A stretch of 40,997 bases of DNA from an uncultured Acidobacteriota bacterium (GTDB lineage: Bacteria; Acidobacteriota; Vicinamibacteria; Vicinamibacterales; UBA2999): contig CADEFD010000036.1 of assembly GCA_902826515.1 (NCBI GenBank), positions 1 through 40,997 of the forward strand, given 5' to 3'. Both the position numbers and the translations under genes were made by a program. Below the pieces are notes generated by a model. The model was not told where the DNA came from, did not search any database, and saw only the letters and a list, made by a program, of their open reading frames with translations. Every line of letters starts with the position of its first letter. The first letter of the stretch is position 1. Shown piece after piece: positions 18,063-26,173 of the stretch.

Positions 18063-19565
18063 CTAGCCGGCCCTCGCGTGACGGCGCGCCAGGGCGGCGC
18101 GCGACACGTCGGCGTCGTCGAAAGCCAGCACGCGGTCGCCGATGTGCTGCGTCTTCTCGTGGCCCTTGCCGGCGATGAGCACGACGTCGCCGGGCTGCGC
18201 CATCGACACGGCCTTCTCGATGGCGGCGGCCCGATCGACGATGGCGGTGACGTCGGGCGCGCGGTCCGACGCGGCCTCACCGGCGGGAATGCCGCGGCGG
18301 ATCTCGTCGATGATGGCGAGCGGATCCTCGCTGCGCGGGTTGTCGGAGGTGATGACGACGACGTCGCTCAACCGCGCCGCGACCATGCCCATGAGCGGAC
18401 GTTTGGTGCGGTCGCGGTCGCCGCCGCAGCCGAAGAGCGTGATGACGCGGCCCGCGGTCAGGGGGCGCGCGGTTTCGATGAGGTTGCGGAGCGCGTCGTC
18501 GGTGTGCGCGTAGTCGACGACCACGGTCACGCCGTCGGCGGGGCTCGAGACCACCTCGAAGCGTCCGGGCACGCCGGTCTGGCTGGCCAGCCCCGCGGCG
18601 ATGGCCTCGCGCGGAATGCCGAGCGCGCTCGCGGTCGCCACCGCCGCGAGCAGGTTGTAGACATTCGGCCGGCCCACGAGCGACGAACGGATGTCGACCG
18701 GACCCGCGGGTGTCGTCGCCGTGAAGCGCACGCCGGCGAGATCCATCACGAGACCTTCGGGGCGCACATCGGCCGGCTTCTGGATCCCGTAGGTCAGCGG
18801 ACGGGCGCAGGTGGCGACGAGCGACGCGGCCCGCGGATCGTCGGCGTTGATGATGCCTGGGGCGTCGGGCCCGAGCATCTCGAAGAGCCGGCGTTTGGCC
18901 GCGAAGTACGACTCCATGTCGGCGTGGAAGTCGAGGTGATCGCGGGTCAGGTTGGTGAAGGCCCCGGCGGCGAAGCGCACGCCGTCCACGCGACGCAGCG
19001 CCAGCGCGTGTGACGACACCTCCATGACGCAGGAGCGATTGCCGGCATCGATCATCTGCCGCAGCAGCGCCTGCACGTCGGAGGCTTCCGGCGTGGTGCG
19101 CGCCGCAGCGCGCGCCTCCTGGCCGATCTTGTAGTGCACGGTGCCCATGACGCCGGCCGACTGTCCGGCCGCATCGAGCACCGCGGCGAGCAGATACGTC
19201 GTGGTGGTCTTGCCGTTCGTGCCGGTCACGCCGATGACCGGGATCTCGCGGCTCGGGTGCCCGTGCACCTCGGCGCCGATGAGCGCCAGCGCCAGCCGCC
19301 CATCGCGCACCACCACCCACGCGACGTCGAGGCCCTCCGGCCGGGGCGACTCGCTGACGACCAGGGCGGCGCCGCGCCGCAGCGCTTCGGGCACGAAGTC
19401 GAGCCCGTCGGCCTTGAGTCCCTTGAGGGCCACGAAGACTGCGCCGTCCGTCACGCGCCGCGAGTCGTAGGCCACGCCGGTGAGGGCGGGCGTACGAGCG
19501 CTCGCGGCCGCCGTCGTCGACACGACGAGGTCACCGAGCGCGGCGATGACGGCGGGCAACGTCAC
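18063..19565 (-). CDS. murE: UDP-MurNAc-L-Ala-D-Glu--2,6-diaminopimelate ligase MurE
   Basis: Cytosolic ligase adding the third stem-peptide residue. Length is 500 aa. P-loop GTNGKTTTT begins at 115, with MEVSSHALAL, TNLTRDHLDFH and NADDP. The specificity motif DNPR lies at 408-411 (SDNPRSEDP), which in characterised enzymes marks use of meso-diaminopimelate rather than lysine. This predicts mDAP-type peptidoglycan. GKGHE near the C-terminus is also family-typical. The GTG start at 19565 overlaps the ftsI stop (GTGA). Confidence 0.97.
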   Translation of the reverse strand: MTLPAVIAALGDLVVSTTAAASARTPALTGVAYDSRRVTDGAVFVALKGLKADGLDFVPEALRRGAALVVSESPRPEGLDVAWVVVRDGRLALALIGAEVHGHPSREIPVIGVTGTNGKTTTTYLLAAVLDAAGQSAGVMGTVHYKIGQEARAAARTTPEASDVQALLRQMIDAGNRSCVMEVSSHALALRRVDGVRFAAGAFTNLTRDHLDFHADMESYFAAKRRLFEMLGPDAPGIINADDPRAASLVATCARPLTYGIQKPADVRPEGLVMDLAGVRFTATTPAGPVDIRSSLVGRPNVYNLLAAVATASALGIPREAIAAGLASQTGVPGRFEVVSSPADGVTVVVDYAHTDDALRNLIETARPLTAGRVITLFGCGGDRDRTKRPLMGMVAARLSDVVVITSDNPRSEDPLAIIDEIRRGIPAGEAASDRAPDVTAIVDRAAAIEKAVSMAQPGDVVLIAGKGHEKTQHIGDRVLAFDDADVSRAALARRHARAG

Positions 19566-21568
19566 CGCTCGCCTCCGGCCATGGCGCGGGCGGCGCGCCC
19601 AGAGGCGCGGTCGAGCATGATCGTCGACGAACCACCGACGGCGACGCTTTCGCCCGCTTCGGGGTACTGCGCGACGACGACCCCGCTGCCCTGCATCTTG
19701 AGCGACACGCCGAGGCGCGCCATGCGGCGCAGCGCCTCGCGGGCGCTGAGGCCGACGAGGTCGGGCATCGCGCGACCGCCGGCATCATCCACGGTCACGA
19801 CCACCGGCTCACCCGCCGGCGGCACGACCGCCTGCGCCTTGCGGTCCACGAGCACCGGCGGCGCCGGGAACACCGTGGGCGGGACGCCGACGTGACGCAG
19901 TGACGCATCGGCGATCTTCTGGAAGATCGGACCGGCCACCGAGCCGCCGTAGTAGAAGCCGTTGCGGGGCGTGTCCACCACGACGACGATGGCGAAACGC
20001 GGCGAGCGCGACGGCACGAAGCCGGTGAACGAGACGTTGTAGTCGGTGTGCGAGTAGGCGCCGGCGACGAGCTTCTGCGCGGTGCCCGTCTTGCCGGCCA
20101 CGGTGTAGCCCTCGACGCTGGCCTGCGTGCCCGTGCCGCGCACGATGACGTCTTCCATGATCGTGGTGAGCTCGGCGGCCGTGCGCGGGCTGATGACGCG
20201 CCGCACCTCGACCACCTCGGTCGGCGTGCGCACGCCGTCGCGCACCACCGCCCGCACGATGCGCGGCTTGAGCAGGCGACCGCCGTTGGCCACGGCCGAG
20301 GTTGCCGTCACCATCTGCAGCGGGGTCACGCCCACCTGGTAGCCCATCGACACCGACGCCAGCGCGCTGTCGTCGAGGCGGGACGGATTCCAGACGATGC
20401 CGGGGCTCTCGCCGGGGAAGTCGCTCGACACGGCGCGGCCGAAACCGAAGGCGCTCACGTAGGCGCCGAGGCGCTCGGGGCCGAGCTTCCAGCCCACCTT
20501 GATCGCGCCGACGTTGCTCGATTTCACGAGCGCGTCGGCGAAGCTCAGCGTGCCGTAGTTGTGCGTGTCATCGATGCGGCGGTACTTGATCTTGATGTAG
20601 CCAGGCGCGGTATCGACCATATCCGCCGGGTGGATGACACCTTCCTCGAGCGCTGCCGACGCCGTGACGATCTTGAAGGTGCTGCCGGGCTCGTAGAGGT
20701 CCTGCACGGCGCGGTTCCGCCGCTGCTCGGGGGTGGCGTCGCGGAACGTGTTCGGGTTGTACGTCGGGTAGCTGGCCATGGCGAGGATCTCGCCGGTGGC
20801 CGGATCCATCACGACCGCCGTGCCGGTGGCGGCACGATGCGCCTTGACGCCGGCCTCGAGTTCGCGCTCGACGATGTGCTGCAGGTATTCGTCGATCGTC
20901 AGTTCGAGGTTGGCGCCGCTCGTCGGCAGCCGCTCGATGCGGCTGAAGGCGCGGCGGCGGGCATCGGTCTGCACGAGCACCGTGCCGGGCGTGCCGAGAA
21001 TCGACTTGTTGTAGGCAGCCTCGAGGCCGCCGAGGCCGACATTGTCGGTGCCGACGTAGCCGAGCACCTGGCTGGCCAGTTCCTTGTTCGGGTAGAAGCG
21101 GCGGCTTTCCTTCATGAAGCCGACGCCCTCGAGGTCGAGCGCCTTCACGCGTTCGTAGGCCGCCTGCGACACGAACCGCTGCACGTAGGTGAACTGCGCC
21201 TTGCGGCCGAGCTTTTCCTGGAGCTCCGCGCGGTCGGCCGCCGTGCAGTCGTCGAGGGCGGCGCAGAGGTCGCGCGCCGCCTGCTTCGCGTCGGCGATTT
21301 CCGACGGCACCGCGTAGATGGTGTCGACGTCCACGCTGTAGGCCAGCACGCGGTTGTTGCGGTCGCGGATCTCGCCGCGCTTGGCCGGCGCGTGAATGGT
21401 GCGCTTCTGCTGCCCGTCGGCGCGGGCCATGAGGTCGGCGTGGCGGGCCACCTGCAGGTACAGGAGTCGGCTCTCGATGCCGGCCGTCCACAACGCCAGC
21501 AGCCCCCCCGCGATGAGGACGCGCTGCCGGACGGTGCGGCGCCAGGCGTTGGGACGTTCGTCAGTCAT
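19562..21568 (-). CDS. ftsI: Division transpeptidase FtsI (class B PBP) with a PASTA domain
   Basis: Septal DD-transpeptidase (PBP3 type), partner of FtsW. Length is 668 aa. Cytoplasmic N-terminus and one TM segment (about 17-37), dimerisation/pedestal domain with AKRGEIRDRNNRVLA, then the transpeptidase with Ser296 in STFK, SSN at 350-352 and KTGT at 493-496. Residues about 598-654 (MPDLVGLSAREALRRM through PEAGESVAVG) form one PASTA domain, a module that in Firmicutes and Actinobacteria contacts muropeptides or beta-lactams. A PASTA is usual in SpoVD/PBP2x-like proteins and absent in E. coli FtsI. The ATG at 21568 is 20 bp after ftsL. Confidence 0.95.
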   Translation of the reverse strand: MTDERPNAWRRTVRQRVLIAGGLLALWTAGIESRLLYLQVARHADLMARADGQQKRTIHAPAKRGEIRDRNNRVLAYSVDVDTIYAVPSEIADAKQAARDLCAALDDCTAADRAELQEKLGRKAQFTYVQRFVSQAAYERVKALDLEGVGFMKESRRFYPNKELASQVLGYVGTDNVGLGGLEAAYNKSILGTPGTVLVQTDARRRAFSRIERLPTSGANLELTIDEYLQHIVERELEAGVKAHRAATGTAVVMDPATGEILAMASYPTYNPNTFRDATPEQRRNRAVQDLYEPGSTFKIVTASAALEEGVIHPADMVDTAPGYIKIKYRRIDDTHNYGTLSFADALVKSSNVGAIKVGWKLGPERLGAYVSAFGFGRAVSSDFPGESPGIVWNPSRLDDSALASVSMGYQVGVTPLQMVTATSAVANGGRLLKPRIVRAVVRDGVRTPTEVVEVRRVISPRTAAELTTIMEDVIVRGTGTQASVEGYTVAGKTGTAQKLVAGAYSHTDYNVSFTGFVPSRSPRFAIVVVVDTPRNGFYYGGSVAGPIFQKIADASLRHVGVPPTVFPAPPVLVDRKAQAVVPPAGEPVVVTVDDAGGRAMPDLVGLSAREALRRMARLGVSLKMQGSGVVVAQYPEAGESVAVGGSSTIMLDRASGRAARAMAGGER

Positions 21569-21588
21569 CGAGACTCCCCGGAAACCAG

Positions 21589-21984
21589 TCAGCGGGAGAC
21601 GACGACCGAGCGCGCGGGCGGCTCGGCGGGAAGCACACGTTCGAGCACGATCGCGTCACCGGACTTCGGCGCCACCATGCCGAGGCGGGTCAGGGCGATG
21701 CGTTCGATGCGCTGCGGGGCGCGCAGCGTCTCGATCTCGAGCTTGAGGTGGCGGCGCACGTCGTCCTCGGCGGCCAGCGCCTTCTGCAGCGCGTCGATCT
21801 CGTAGCCGTGCCGGATGTGCTCGAAGTGCTGCCAGGCGTCGAACATCACGACCAGCACGAGCACGGCGCCGATGCCGAACATGCTCAGCAGCTCGCGCTG
21901 CTTGCGCTCGTCGACCTCGCGCACGATCGGGTTGTTCCTGACATCCTTGCGGATTGCGTATTCGAAGGTTTCCGCGTGTTCCAC
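21589..21984 (-). CDS. ftsL: Cell division protein FtsL (probable)
   Basis: A 131-residue bitopic protein: cytoplasmic N-terminus with many charged residues (1-33), one hydrophobic segment (about 34-49), then a periplasmic helix with heptad character (EIDALQKALAAEDDVRRHLKLEIETL). It ends with PQRIERIALTRLGMVAPKSGD, which resembles the short conserved FtsL tail. FtsL forms a coiled coil with FtsB and connects FtsQ to FtsW/FtsI. Sequence conservation in this family is low, so position between rsmH and ftsI is a main argument. The GTG start at 21984 follows a strong GGGAGGA site by about 5 nt. Confidence 0.8.
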   Translation of the reverse strand: MEHAETFEYAIRKDVRNNPIVREVDERKQRELLSMFGIGAVLVLVVMFDAWQHFEHIRHGYEIDALQKALAAEDDVRRHLKLEIETLRAPQRIERIALTRLGMVAPKSGDAIVLERVLPAEPPARSVVVSR

Positions 21985-22002
21985 GTTGTCCTCCCCCCCG
22001 AC

Positions 22003-22902
22003 TCACGCCAGACGTTCCGCGACGCGCAGCTTGGCGCTGCGGGCGCGGGGATTCAGTGCGATTTCCTGCTCCGACGCCACGAGCGGCCGGCCGGTGAGGA
22101 CCCGGACGACGCCCGCTTCCCGATCGAGGCCGCGCAGCGTGTGCTTCACGACGCGGTCTTCCAGCGAGTGGAAGCTGATGACCGCCATCCGCCCGCCGGC
22201 GGCGAGCCGGACGGCGACGTGGCGGATGAACTCGTCGAGCCGATCGAGTTCGCCGTTGACCCAGATCCGCAGCGCCTGGAAGGTCCGCGTCGCCGGATCG
22301 ATCCGCTGCCAGCCCGGGGCCGCGACCGCCCGGCGCACGATGGCCGCCAGCTGCCCGGTGGTCGTGATGGCTTCGCGTTCGCGCGCCATGACGACGGCCC
22401 GCGCCACGCGGCGCGACTTGCGCTCCTCGCCGAAGCGGTAAATCACGTCGGCGAGGTCGGTTTCGCTCACGGAGGCCAGCCGCTCGGCGGCCGTCTCTCC
22501 CTGCGACTGATCCATCCGCATGTCGAGCGGTTCGTCACGGCGGAAGGAGAAGCCGCGGCCGGGCGCATCGAACTGCATCGACGAGACCCCGAGGTCGGCC
22601 AGCGTGCCCTGCACCCGGTCGAATCCCTGACGGTCGAGCACCGCGTCGTAGTCGCGGTAGTCGGCGTGCACGAGACGCACGCGCGAGCCGAAGGGCTCGA
22701 GGGTGCGGGCGGCGGCTTCGAGCGCCGTCGGATCGCGGTCGATGCCGATGACGAGGTCGGCGCCGAGGTCGAGCAGGGCGCGGGTATGCCCGCCAAGCCC
22801 GAGCGTGCAGTCCACGAACGTGCCTCCGCGTTCCGGCTGCAGGAGCCGCGTGACTTCGTCCACCATGACCGGCAGGTGCTGGGGCTGGGTCACATCCGAC
22901 AC
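22003..22902 (-). CDS. rsmH: 16S rRNA (cytosine(1402)-N(4))-methyltransferase RsmH
   Basis: SAM-dependent methyltransferase making N4-methyl-C1402 in the 30S decoding centre; formerly MraW. Length is 299 aa. HLPVMVDEV at the N-terminus, the SAM-binding VDCTLGLGGHTRALL, the acidic IGIDRDPTAL, DLGVSSMQFD with GFSFRRDEPLDMRMD, and VISFHSLEDRVVKH are diagnostic. The most upstream GTG (22902) gives a family-like N-terminus but has no good SD; a second in-frame GTG at 22893 is an alternative. It lies 21 bp after mraZ. Confidence 0.96.
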   Translation of the reverse strand: MSDVTQPQHLPVMVDEVTRLLQPERGGTFVDCTLGLGGHTRALLDLGADLVIGIDRDPTALEAAARTLEPFGSRVRLVHADYRDYDAVLDRQGFDRVQGTLADLGVSSMQFDAPGRGFSFRRDEPLDMRMDQSQGETAAERLASVSETDLADVIYRFGEERKSRRVARAVVMAREREAITTTGQLAAIVRRAVAAPGWQRIDPATRTFQALRIWVNGELDRLDEFIRHVAVRLAAGGRMAVISFHSLEDRVVKHTLRGLDREAGVVRVLTGRPLVASEQEIALNPRARSAKLRVAERLA

Positions 22903-22923
22903 CGGGTTGAAGGCTCGCGGTTG

Positions 22924-23376
22924 CTAGAGCTCGAAGCCGGACAGGGCGACTTCGTCTTCCGTCGTCAGCGGGGACTTGACCCTCGCGCCGATGTTCTCGT
23001 CGTTCCACAGGACGAGATGGTCGAGGTTGCCGAGCACGGCCACCGGACCGTTGATTCGCGCCGACTCACGCAGGCGGGGCTGGATGAGGAGCCGCCCCTG
23101 AGAGTCGATTTCGGCGACCTGGCCGAAATAGCTGACGCGCTCGATGAACTTGCGCACGGCCGGGTGCGAGGGGGGGGCCTTGCGCAGTTTGGCTTCCTTT
23201 TCGAGCCAGACCGGCATCGGATACACAAGTACCGATTCGCCAGTCAGACTGGTGACGTAGACCTCGCTGCCGTATTCGCAGTTCTGGAACACGGCGCGAT
23301 GGGCGTTCGGGATCTTGAGCCGGCCTTTGTCGTCGATCTTGGCCGGCTCGTTCCCTCGGAAGGATTTTTGCTCCAC
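22924..23376 (-). CDS. mraZ: Transcriptional regulator MraZ
   Basis: A 150-residue protein with two AbrB-like swapped-hairpin repeats, each with the family D-x-K/Q-G-R signature: KIDDKGRLKIP (residues about 13-23) and EIDSQGRLLIQPRLR (about 89-103). In E. coli, MraZ forms a ring-like oligomer, binds repeats in front of its own gene and represses the dcw operon. It is first in the cluster. The start is GTG at 23376. Three TGGAN boxes lie between the -10 box and this codon, the last one overlapping the start, so autoregulation is likely. Confidence 0.95.
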   Translation of the reverse strand: MEQKSFRGNEPAKIDDKGRLKIPNAHRAVFQNCEYGSEVYVTSLTGESVLVYPMPVWLEKEAKLRKAPPSHPAVRKFIERVSYFGQVAEIDSQGRLLIQPRLRESARINGPVAVLGNLDHLVLWNDENIGARVKSPLTTEDEVALSGFEL

Positions 23377-23395
23377 TCTGGTCCAGAAATTTCCA
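23371..23395 (-). promoter_or_regulatory. MraZ operator: three TGGAN boxes with 5-nt spacers
   Basis: Read on the minus strand: TGGAA (23395-23391), ATTTC, TGGAC (23385-23381), CAGAG, TGGAG (23375-23371). The period is exactly 10 bp, one helical turn, as in the TGGGN-N5 repeats bound by E. coli MraZ. The boxes sit downstream of the -10 element and overlap the start codon. Repeats and spacing are seen; binding by this MraZ is inferred. Confidence 0.7.
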
Positions 23396-23400
23396 CCGGA

Positions 23401-23429
23401 ATGGTATGAAACCGAGGGGGCGGTGTCAA
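23401..23429 (-). promoter_or_regulatory. Main promoter of the dcw cluster
   Basis: A perfect -35 TTGACA (23429-23424), a 17-bp spacer and -10 TACCAT (23406-23401) on the minus strand. The expected start of transcription is near 23394, giving a leader of about 18 nt before the mraZ GTG. This is the best sigma-70-type promoter in the window. Confidence 0.75.
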
Positions 23430-23466
23430 CGGTAAGTTGTCGTGATTATTGGGCTTACGTATTTCG

Positions 23467-23495
23467 TTCGCCCCACTTTTTGTGGGTGGGGCGAA
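23467..23495. promoter_or_regulatory. 10-bp perfect inverted repeat between mraZ and the glycan operon
   Basis: TTCGCCCCAC (23467-23476) and GTGGGGCGAA (23486-23495) are separated by 9 nt. Centre-to-centre distance is 19 bp, near two helical turns, so it could bind a dimeric regulator. It lies upstream of both divergent promoters, 38 bp beyond the mraZ -35 box and about 50 bp before the other -10 box. The binding factor is unknown. Confidence 0.4.
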
Positions 23496-23543
23496 ACGGA
23501 GAGCCACAAGCTGCGTCGCATTACTTTCGCCCTGCGGGGCGCG

Positions 23544-23552
23544 TGATACGAT
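23544..23552 (+). promoter_or_regulatory. Extended -10 promoter for the glycan operon
   Basis: TGATACGAT fits TGN-TANNAT. It ends 25 nt before the ATG at 23578. There is no good -35 hexamer, which is acceptable for an extended -10 promoter. Confidence 0.4.
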
Positions 23553-23577
23553 TGACGGTTCCATTTTTGCACAACTG

Positions 23578-24624
23578 ATGGCCGTTCGCACCGTCCTTGT
23601 CTGCGAAACTCAGGTTCCATTCGTCCGCGGGGGCGCCGAGCTGCTCGTCCAGCAGCTCGTCGATGAACTGCGCCGGCGGGGCTTCGAGACCGACCGCGTG
23701 TCGGTCCCCTTCAAGTGGTACCCCAAGGACGAACTGCTGCCGCACGCCGCCGCATGGGGCCTGCTGGATCTGAGTGAGAGCAACGGCCGCCCGGTCGACC
23801 TGGTCATTGCCACCAAGTTCCCCACCTACCTCGCCCGCCATCCGCGCAAGGTGTGCTGGCTGGTGCATCAGCACCGCGCCGCCTACGAACTGGCCGACAC
23901 GCCCTATTCCGACTTCGCGCACGAGGAACTCGACGTGGCCCTGCGCGATCGCCTGATGGCGATCGACGAACGCGCGCTCGGTGAGTGCGTGGGCCGCTAT
24001 ACGATCTCGCGCACGGTCACCGCCCGCCTGCAGCGCTACAACGGCCTTGACTCGACGCCGCTCTACCATCCGCCGCTGCTGGCGCGGCAGCTCACGCCGG
24101 GCGACTACGGGAACTACGTGCTCTCGGTCGCGCGTCTCGAACAGAACAAGCGTGTCGATCTGGCGGTGCGTTCGGTGGCGCACTGGCCGGAGCCGCTGCG
24201 CCTCGTCGTCGTGGGCGAAGGCAGCCAGCGCACGTTCGTCGAGCGCGCTGCCGAAGAGGCCGGCGTGAGCGCGCGTGTGTCGTTCCTCGGCGCGGTCAGT
24301 GACGACGCCCTGCCCGCGCTCTACCGCGATGCACTCGCCGTGATCTACGTGCCGTACGACGAAGACTACGGCCTGGTCACGCTCGAGGCCTTTCTTGCGG
24401 CCAAGCCGGTCATCACGGCGTCCGACTCCGGGGGGACGCTCGAGTTCGTGGACGACGGCGTGACGGGCGCCGTCACCGCACCGGAACCGGCGGCCCTCGG
24501 CGCCGCCGTGGCCGCCCTCCACGGCTCGCGGCCCCGCGCCGCCTCGCTCGGCGACGCCGGCCGCGCCCGCGCCGCGGCCATCACCTGGGACGACGTCATC
24601 GAACGCCTGGTATCACATGGCTGA
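23578..24624 (+). CDS. GT4-family glycosyltransferase
   Basis: A 348-residue GT-B fold enzyme. The N-terminal domain begins RTVLVCETQVPFVRGGAELLV, with the GGAE loop typical of GT4. The C-terminal domain has YVLSVARLEQNKRVDL, VVGEGSQR, VSFLGAVSDDALPALY and the retaining-enzyme EX7E motif in EDYGLVTLEAFLAAKPVI (about 262-279). Enzymes of this type move a sugar from a nucleotide donor to a lipid-linked or cell-surface acceptor; donor and acceptor cannot be read from sequence. I chose ATG 23578: the frame is open further up but crosses the promoter region. It overlaps the next gene by 8 bp and starts a six-gene operon. Confidence 0.88.
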   Translation: MAVRTVLVCETQVPFVRGGAELLVQQLVDELRRRGFETDRVSVPFKWYPKDELLPHAAAWGLLDLSESNGRPVDLVIATKFPTYLARHPRKVCWLVHQHRAAYELADTPYSDFAHEELDVALRDRLMAIDERALGECVGRYTISRTVTARLQRYNGLDSTPLYHPPLLARQLTPGDYGNYVLSVARLEQNKRVDLAVRSVAHWPEPLRLVVVGEGSQRTFVERAAEEAGVSARVSFLGAVSDDALPALYRDALAVIYVPYDEDYGLVTLEAFLAAKPVITASDSGGTLEFVDDGVTGAVTAPEPAALGAAVAALHGSRPRAASLGDAGRARAAAITWDDVIERLVSHG

Positions 24625-25396
24625 CACAACCGCATCCGGCGTGCTGCCCACGGCGCTCGTGCTGCTGCCGACGTACAACGAGCGGGAGAACCTGCCGACA
24701 ATCGCGAGCCTGCTGCTCGCGCAGCCGAACCTGCGCGTGATGGTCATCGACGACGGCTCGCCCGACGGCACCGGCGCGCTCGCCGACGAGATCGCGGCGG
24801 CGAGCGGCGGCCGGCTGACCGTGATGCACCGCACGGGCAAACGCGGGCTCGGCCGCTCGTATCTCGACGGCATGCGGGCGGCGCTCGAGACCGACGCCGA
24901 GGTCGTCTTCCAGATGGACGCCGATCTCTCGCACGATCCGAAGTACGTGCCCGACCTCGTGCGCGCCTCGGCCAACCACGACATCGTCATCGGCTCGCGG
25001 TATCTGCAGGGCGTGAGCGTCGTGAACTGGCCGCTCCGCCGCCTGATTCTGAGCACGTTCGCCAACTGGTACGTGCGCACGGTCACCGGCATGGTGGTGC
25101 GCGACTGCACCGCCGGCTTCCGCTGCTGGCGCCGCGAGGCGATCGCGCGGATGCCGCTCGACACCATCACCTCCGACGGTTACTCCTTCCAGGTGGAGAC
25201 GCTGTTCCTCGCCCTCGAAGCCGGCTGCACGGTGGGCGAAGTGCCGATCATCTTCGTCGAGCGGCGCGTCGGCGCCTCCAAGATCTCCGGCGGCGTCATC
25301 CGCGAGTCGTTCTTCACGCCGTGGCGCCTGCTGCTGCGGCGCTGGTTTGGCCGGCGGCCGGCCGCGGGCACGCGCTACAATTCCTCCGGCGCGTAA
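24617..25396 (+). CDS. Polyprenyl-phosphate glycosyltransferase, GT2 (dolichyl-phosphate mannose synthase-like)
   Basis: A 259-residue GT-A enzyme: ALVLLPTYNERENLPTI, nucleotide-binding DDGSPDGTG (45-53), GKRGLGRSYLDGM, the metal-binding DADLSHDP (101-108), GSRYLQGVSVVNWPLRR and CTAGFRCWRREA. All are hallmarks of DPM1/polyprenol-monophosphate mannose synthases, which transfer a sugar from a nucleotide to polyprenyl phosphate on the cytoplasmic face. No strong C-terminal membrane segments are present, as in single-domain members. The sugar is not known. It overlaps the upstream GT4 gene by 8 bp. Confidence is high for the family and moderate for polyprenyl phosphate as acceptor. Confidence 0.88.
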   Translation: MADTTASGVLPTALVLLPTYNERENLPTIASLLLAQPNLRVMVIDDGSPDGTGALADEIAAASGGRLTVMHRTGKRGLGRSYLDGMRAALETDAEVVFQMDADLSHDPKYVPDLVRASANHDIVIGSRYLQGVSVVNWPLRRLILSTFANWYVRTVTGMVVRDCTAGFRCWRREAIARMPLDTITSDGYSFQVETLFLALEAGCTVGEVPIIFVERRVGASKISGGVIRESFFTPWRLLLRRWFGRRPAAGTRYNSSGA

Positions 25397-25399
25397 CCC

Positions 25400-26173
25400 A
25401 TGTCCGGCTCGACTCCCCACAGCCTCAGCATCTTCTTCCCGGCCTACAACGACAGCGGCACGATCGGCAGCCTCGTGATCCGTGCGCTGCAGGTCGCCGA
25501 GACGCTGACGCCCGACTACGAGGTGATCGTGGTCAACGACGGGAGCAGGGACAACACCGGCGAGATCCTCGACGAGCTCTCGCGCCTCTATCCCGACCAC
25601 TTCCGCGTCGTGCACCACGTCGTGAACCGCGGCTACGGCGGCGCGCTGCGCAGCGGCTTCGACAGCGCCACCAAGGACCTGGTGTTCTACACCGACGGCG
25701 ACGCCCAGTACGATCCGGGCGAAGTCACGGAACTCTGGAAGGCGCTCACCGACGACGTCGACTGGGTGAACGGCTGGAAGATCAGCCGCTCGGATCCGCT
25801 GCACCGCATCGTCATCGGCCGCGTCTACCACCACACCGTGAAGACGCTCTTCGGCCTCACCGTGCGCGACGTGGACTGCGACTTCCGGCTGATGCGCCGC
25901 CGCATCTTCGACACGGTGCGCCTCGAGAAGAACAGCGGCGTCATCTGCCTGGAGATGATGAAGAAGTTCAAGGACGCCGGCTTCCGCGTGGCCGAAGTGC
26001 CGGTGCACCACTACCACCGCACGCACGGCACGTCGCAGTTCTTCAACTTCCGCCGCATCGCGCGCACGGGCGTCGACGTGCTGAAGTTGTGGTGGGCGCT
26101 CGTCATCCGCCGCGAGCATCTGCGCGGCGCCGGCGCCGCGGCCGCCGCCGGGCCGGCGCGGGGCCCGCGATGA
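25400..26173 (+). CDS. GT2 glycosyltransferase, second paralogue
   Basis: A 257-residue GT-A fold enzyme: SIFFPAYNDSGTIG, VVNDGSRDNTGEIL (45-58), NRGYGGALRSGF, TDGDAQYDPGEV (98-109) and RDVDCDFRLMRR. The closest style is polyprenyl-phosphate glycosyltransferases used in glycan modification. The C-terminus is Ala/Gly-rich without clear membrane helices. It starts 3 bp after the preceding GT2 gene and overlaps the next gene by ATGA, so translation is coupled. The two GT2 genes differ strongly in sequence and are unlikely to be a recent duplication. Confidence 0.85.
   Translation: MSGSTPHSLSIFFPAYNDSGTIGSLVIRALQVAETLTPDYEVIVVNDGSRDNTGEILDELSRLYPDHFRVVHHVVNRGYGGALRSGFDSATKDLVFYTDGDAQYDPGEVTELWKALTDDVDWVNGWKISRSDPLHRIVIGRVYHHTVKTLFGLTVRDVDCDFRLMRRRIFDTVRLEKNSGVICLEMMKKFKDAGFRVAEVPVHHYHRTHGTSQFFNFRRIARTGVDVLKLWWALVIRREHLRGAGAAAAAGPARGPR

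Noticed and set aside
23482-23492. GTGGGTGGGGC as an additional set of MraZ TGGGN boxes
   Set aside because: The TGGG words are 4 bp apart, not 10, and lie upstream of the promoter. The regular TGGAN triplet downstream fits much better.
25376-25381. TACAAT before the second GT2 gene
   Set aside because: It is in the 3' coding end of the previous gene, without a -35 box; the gene pair is close enough (3 bp) to be co-transcribed. It could still be a weak internal promoter.
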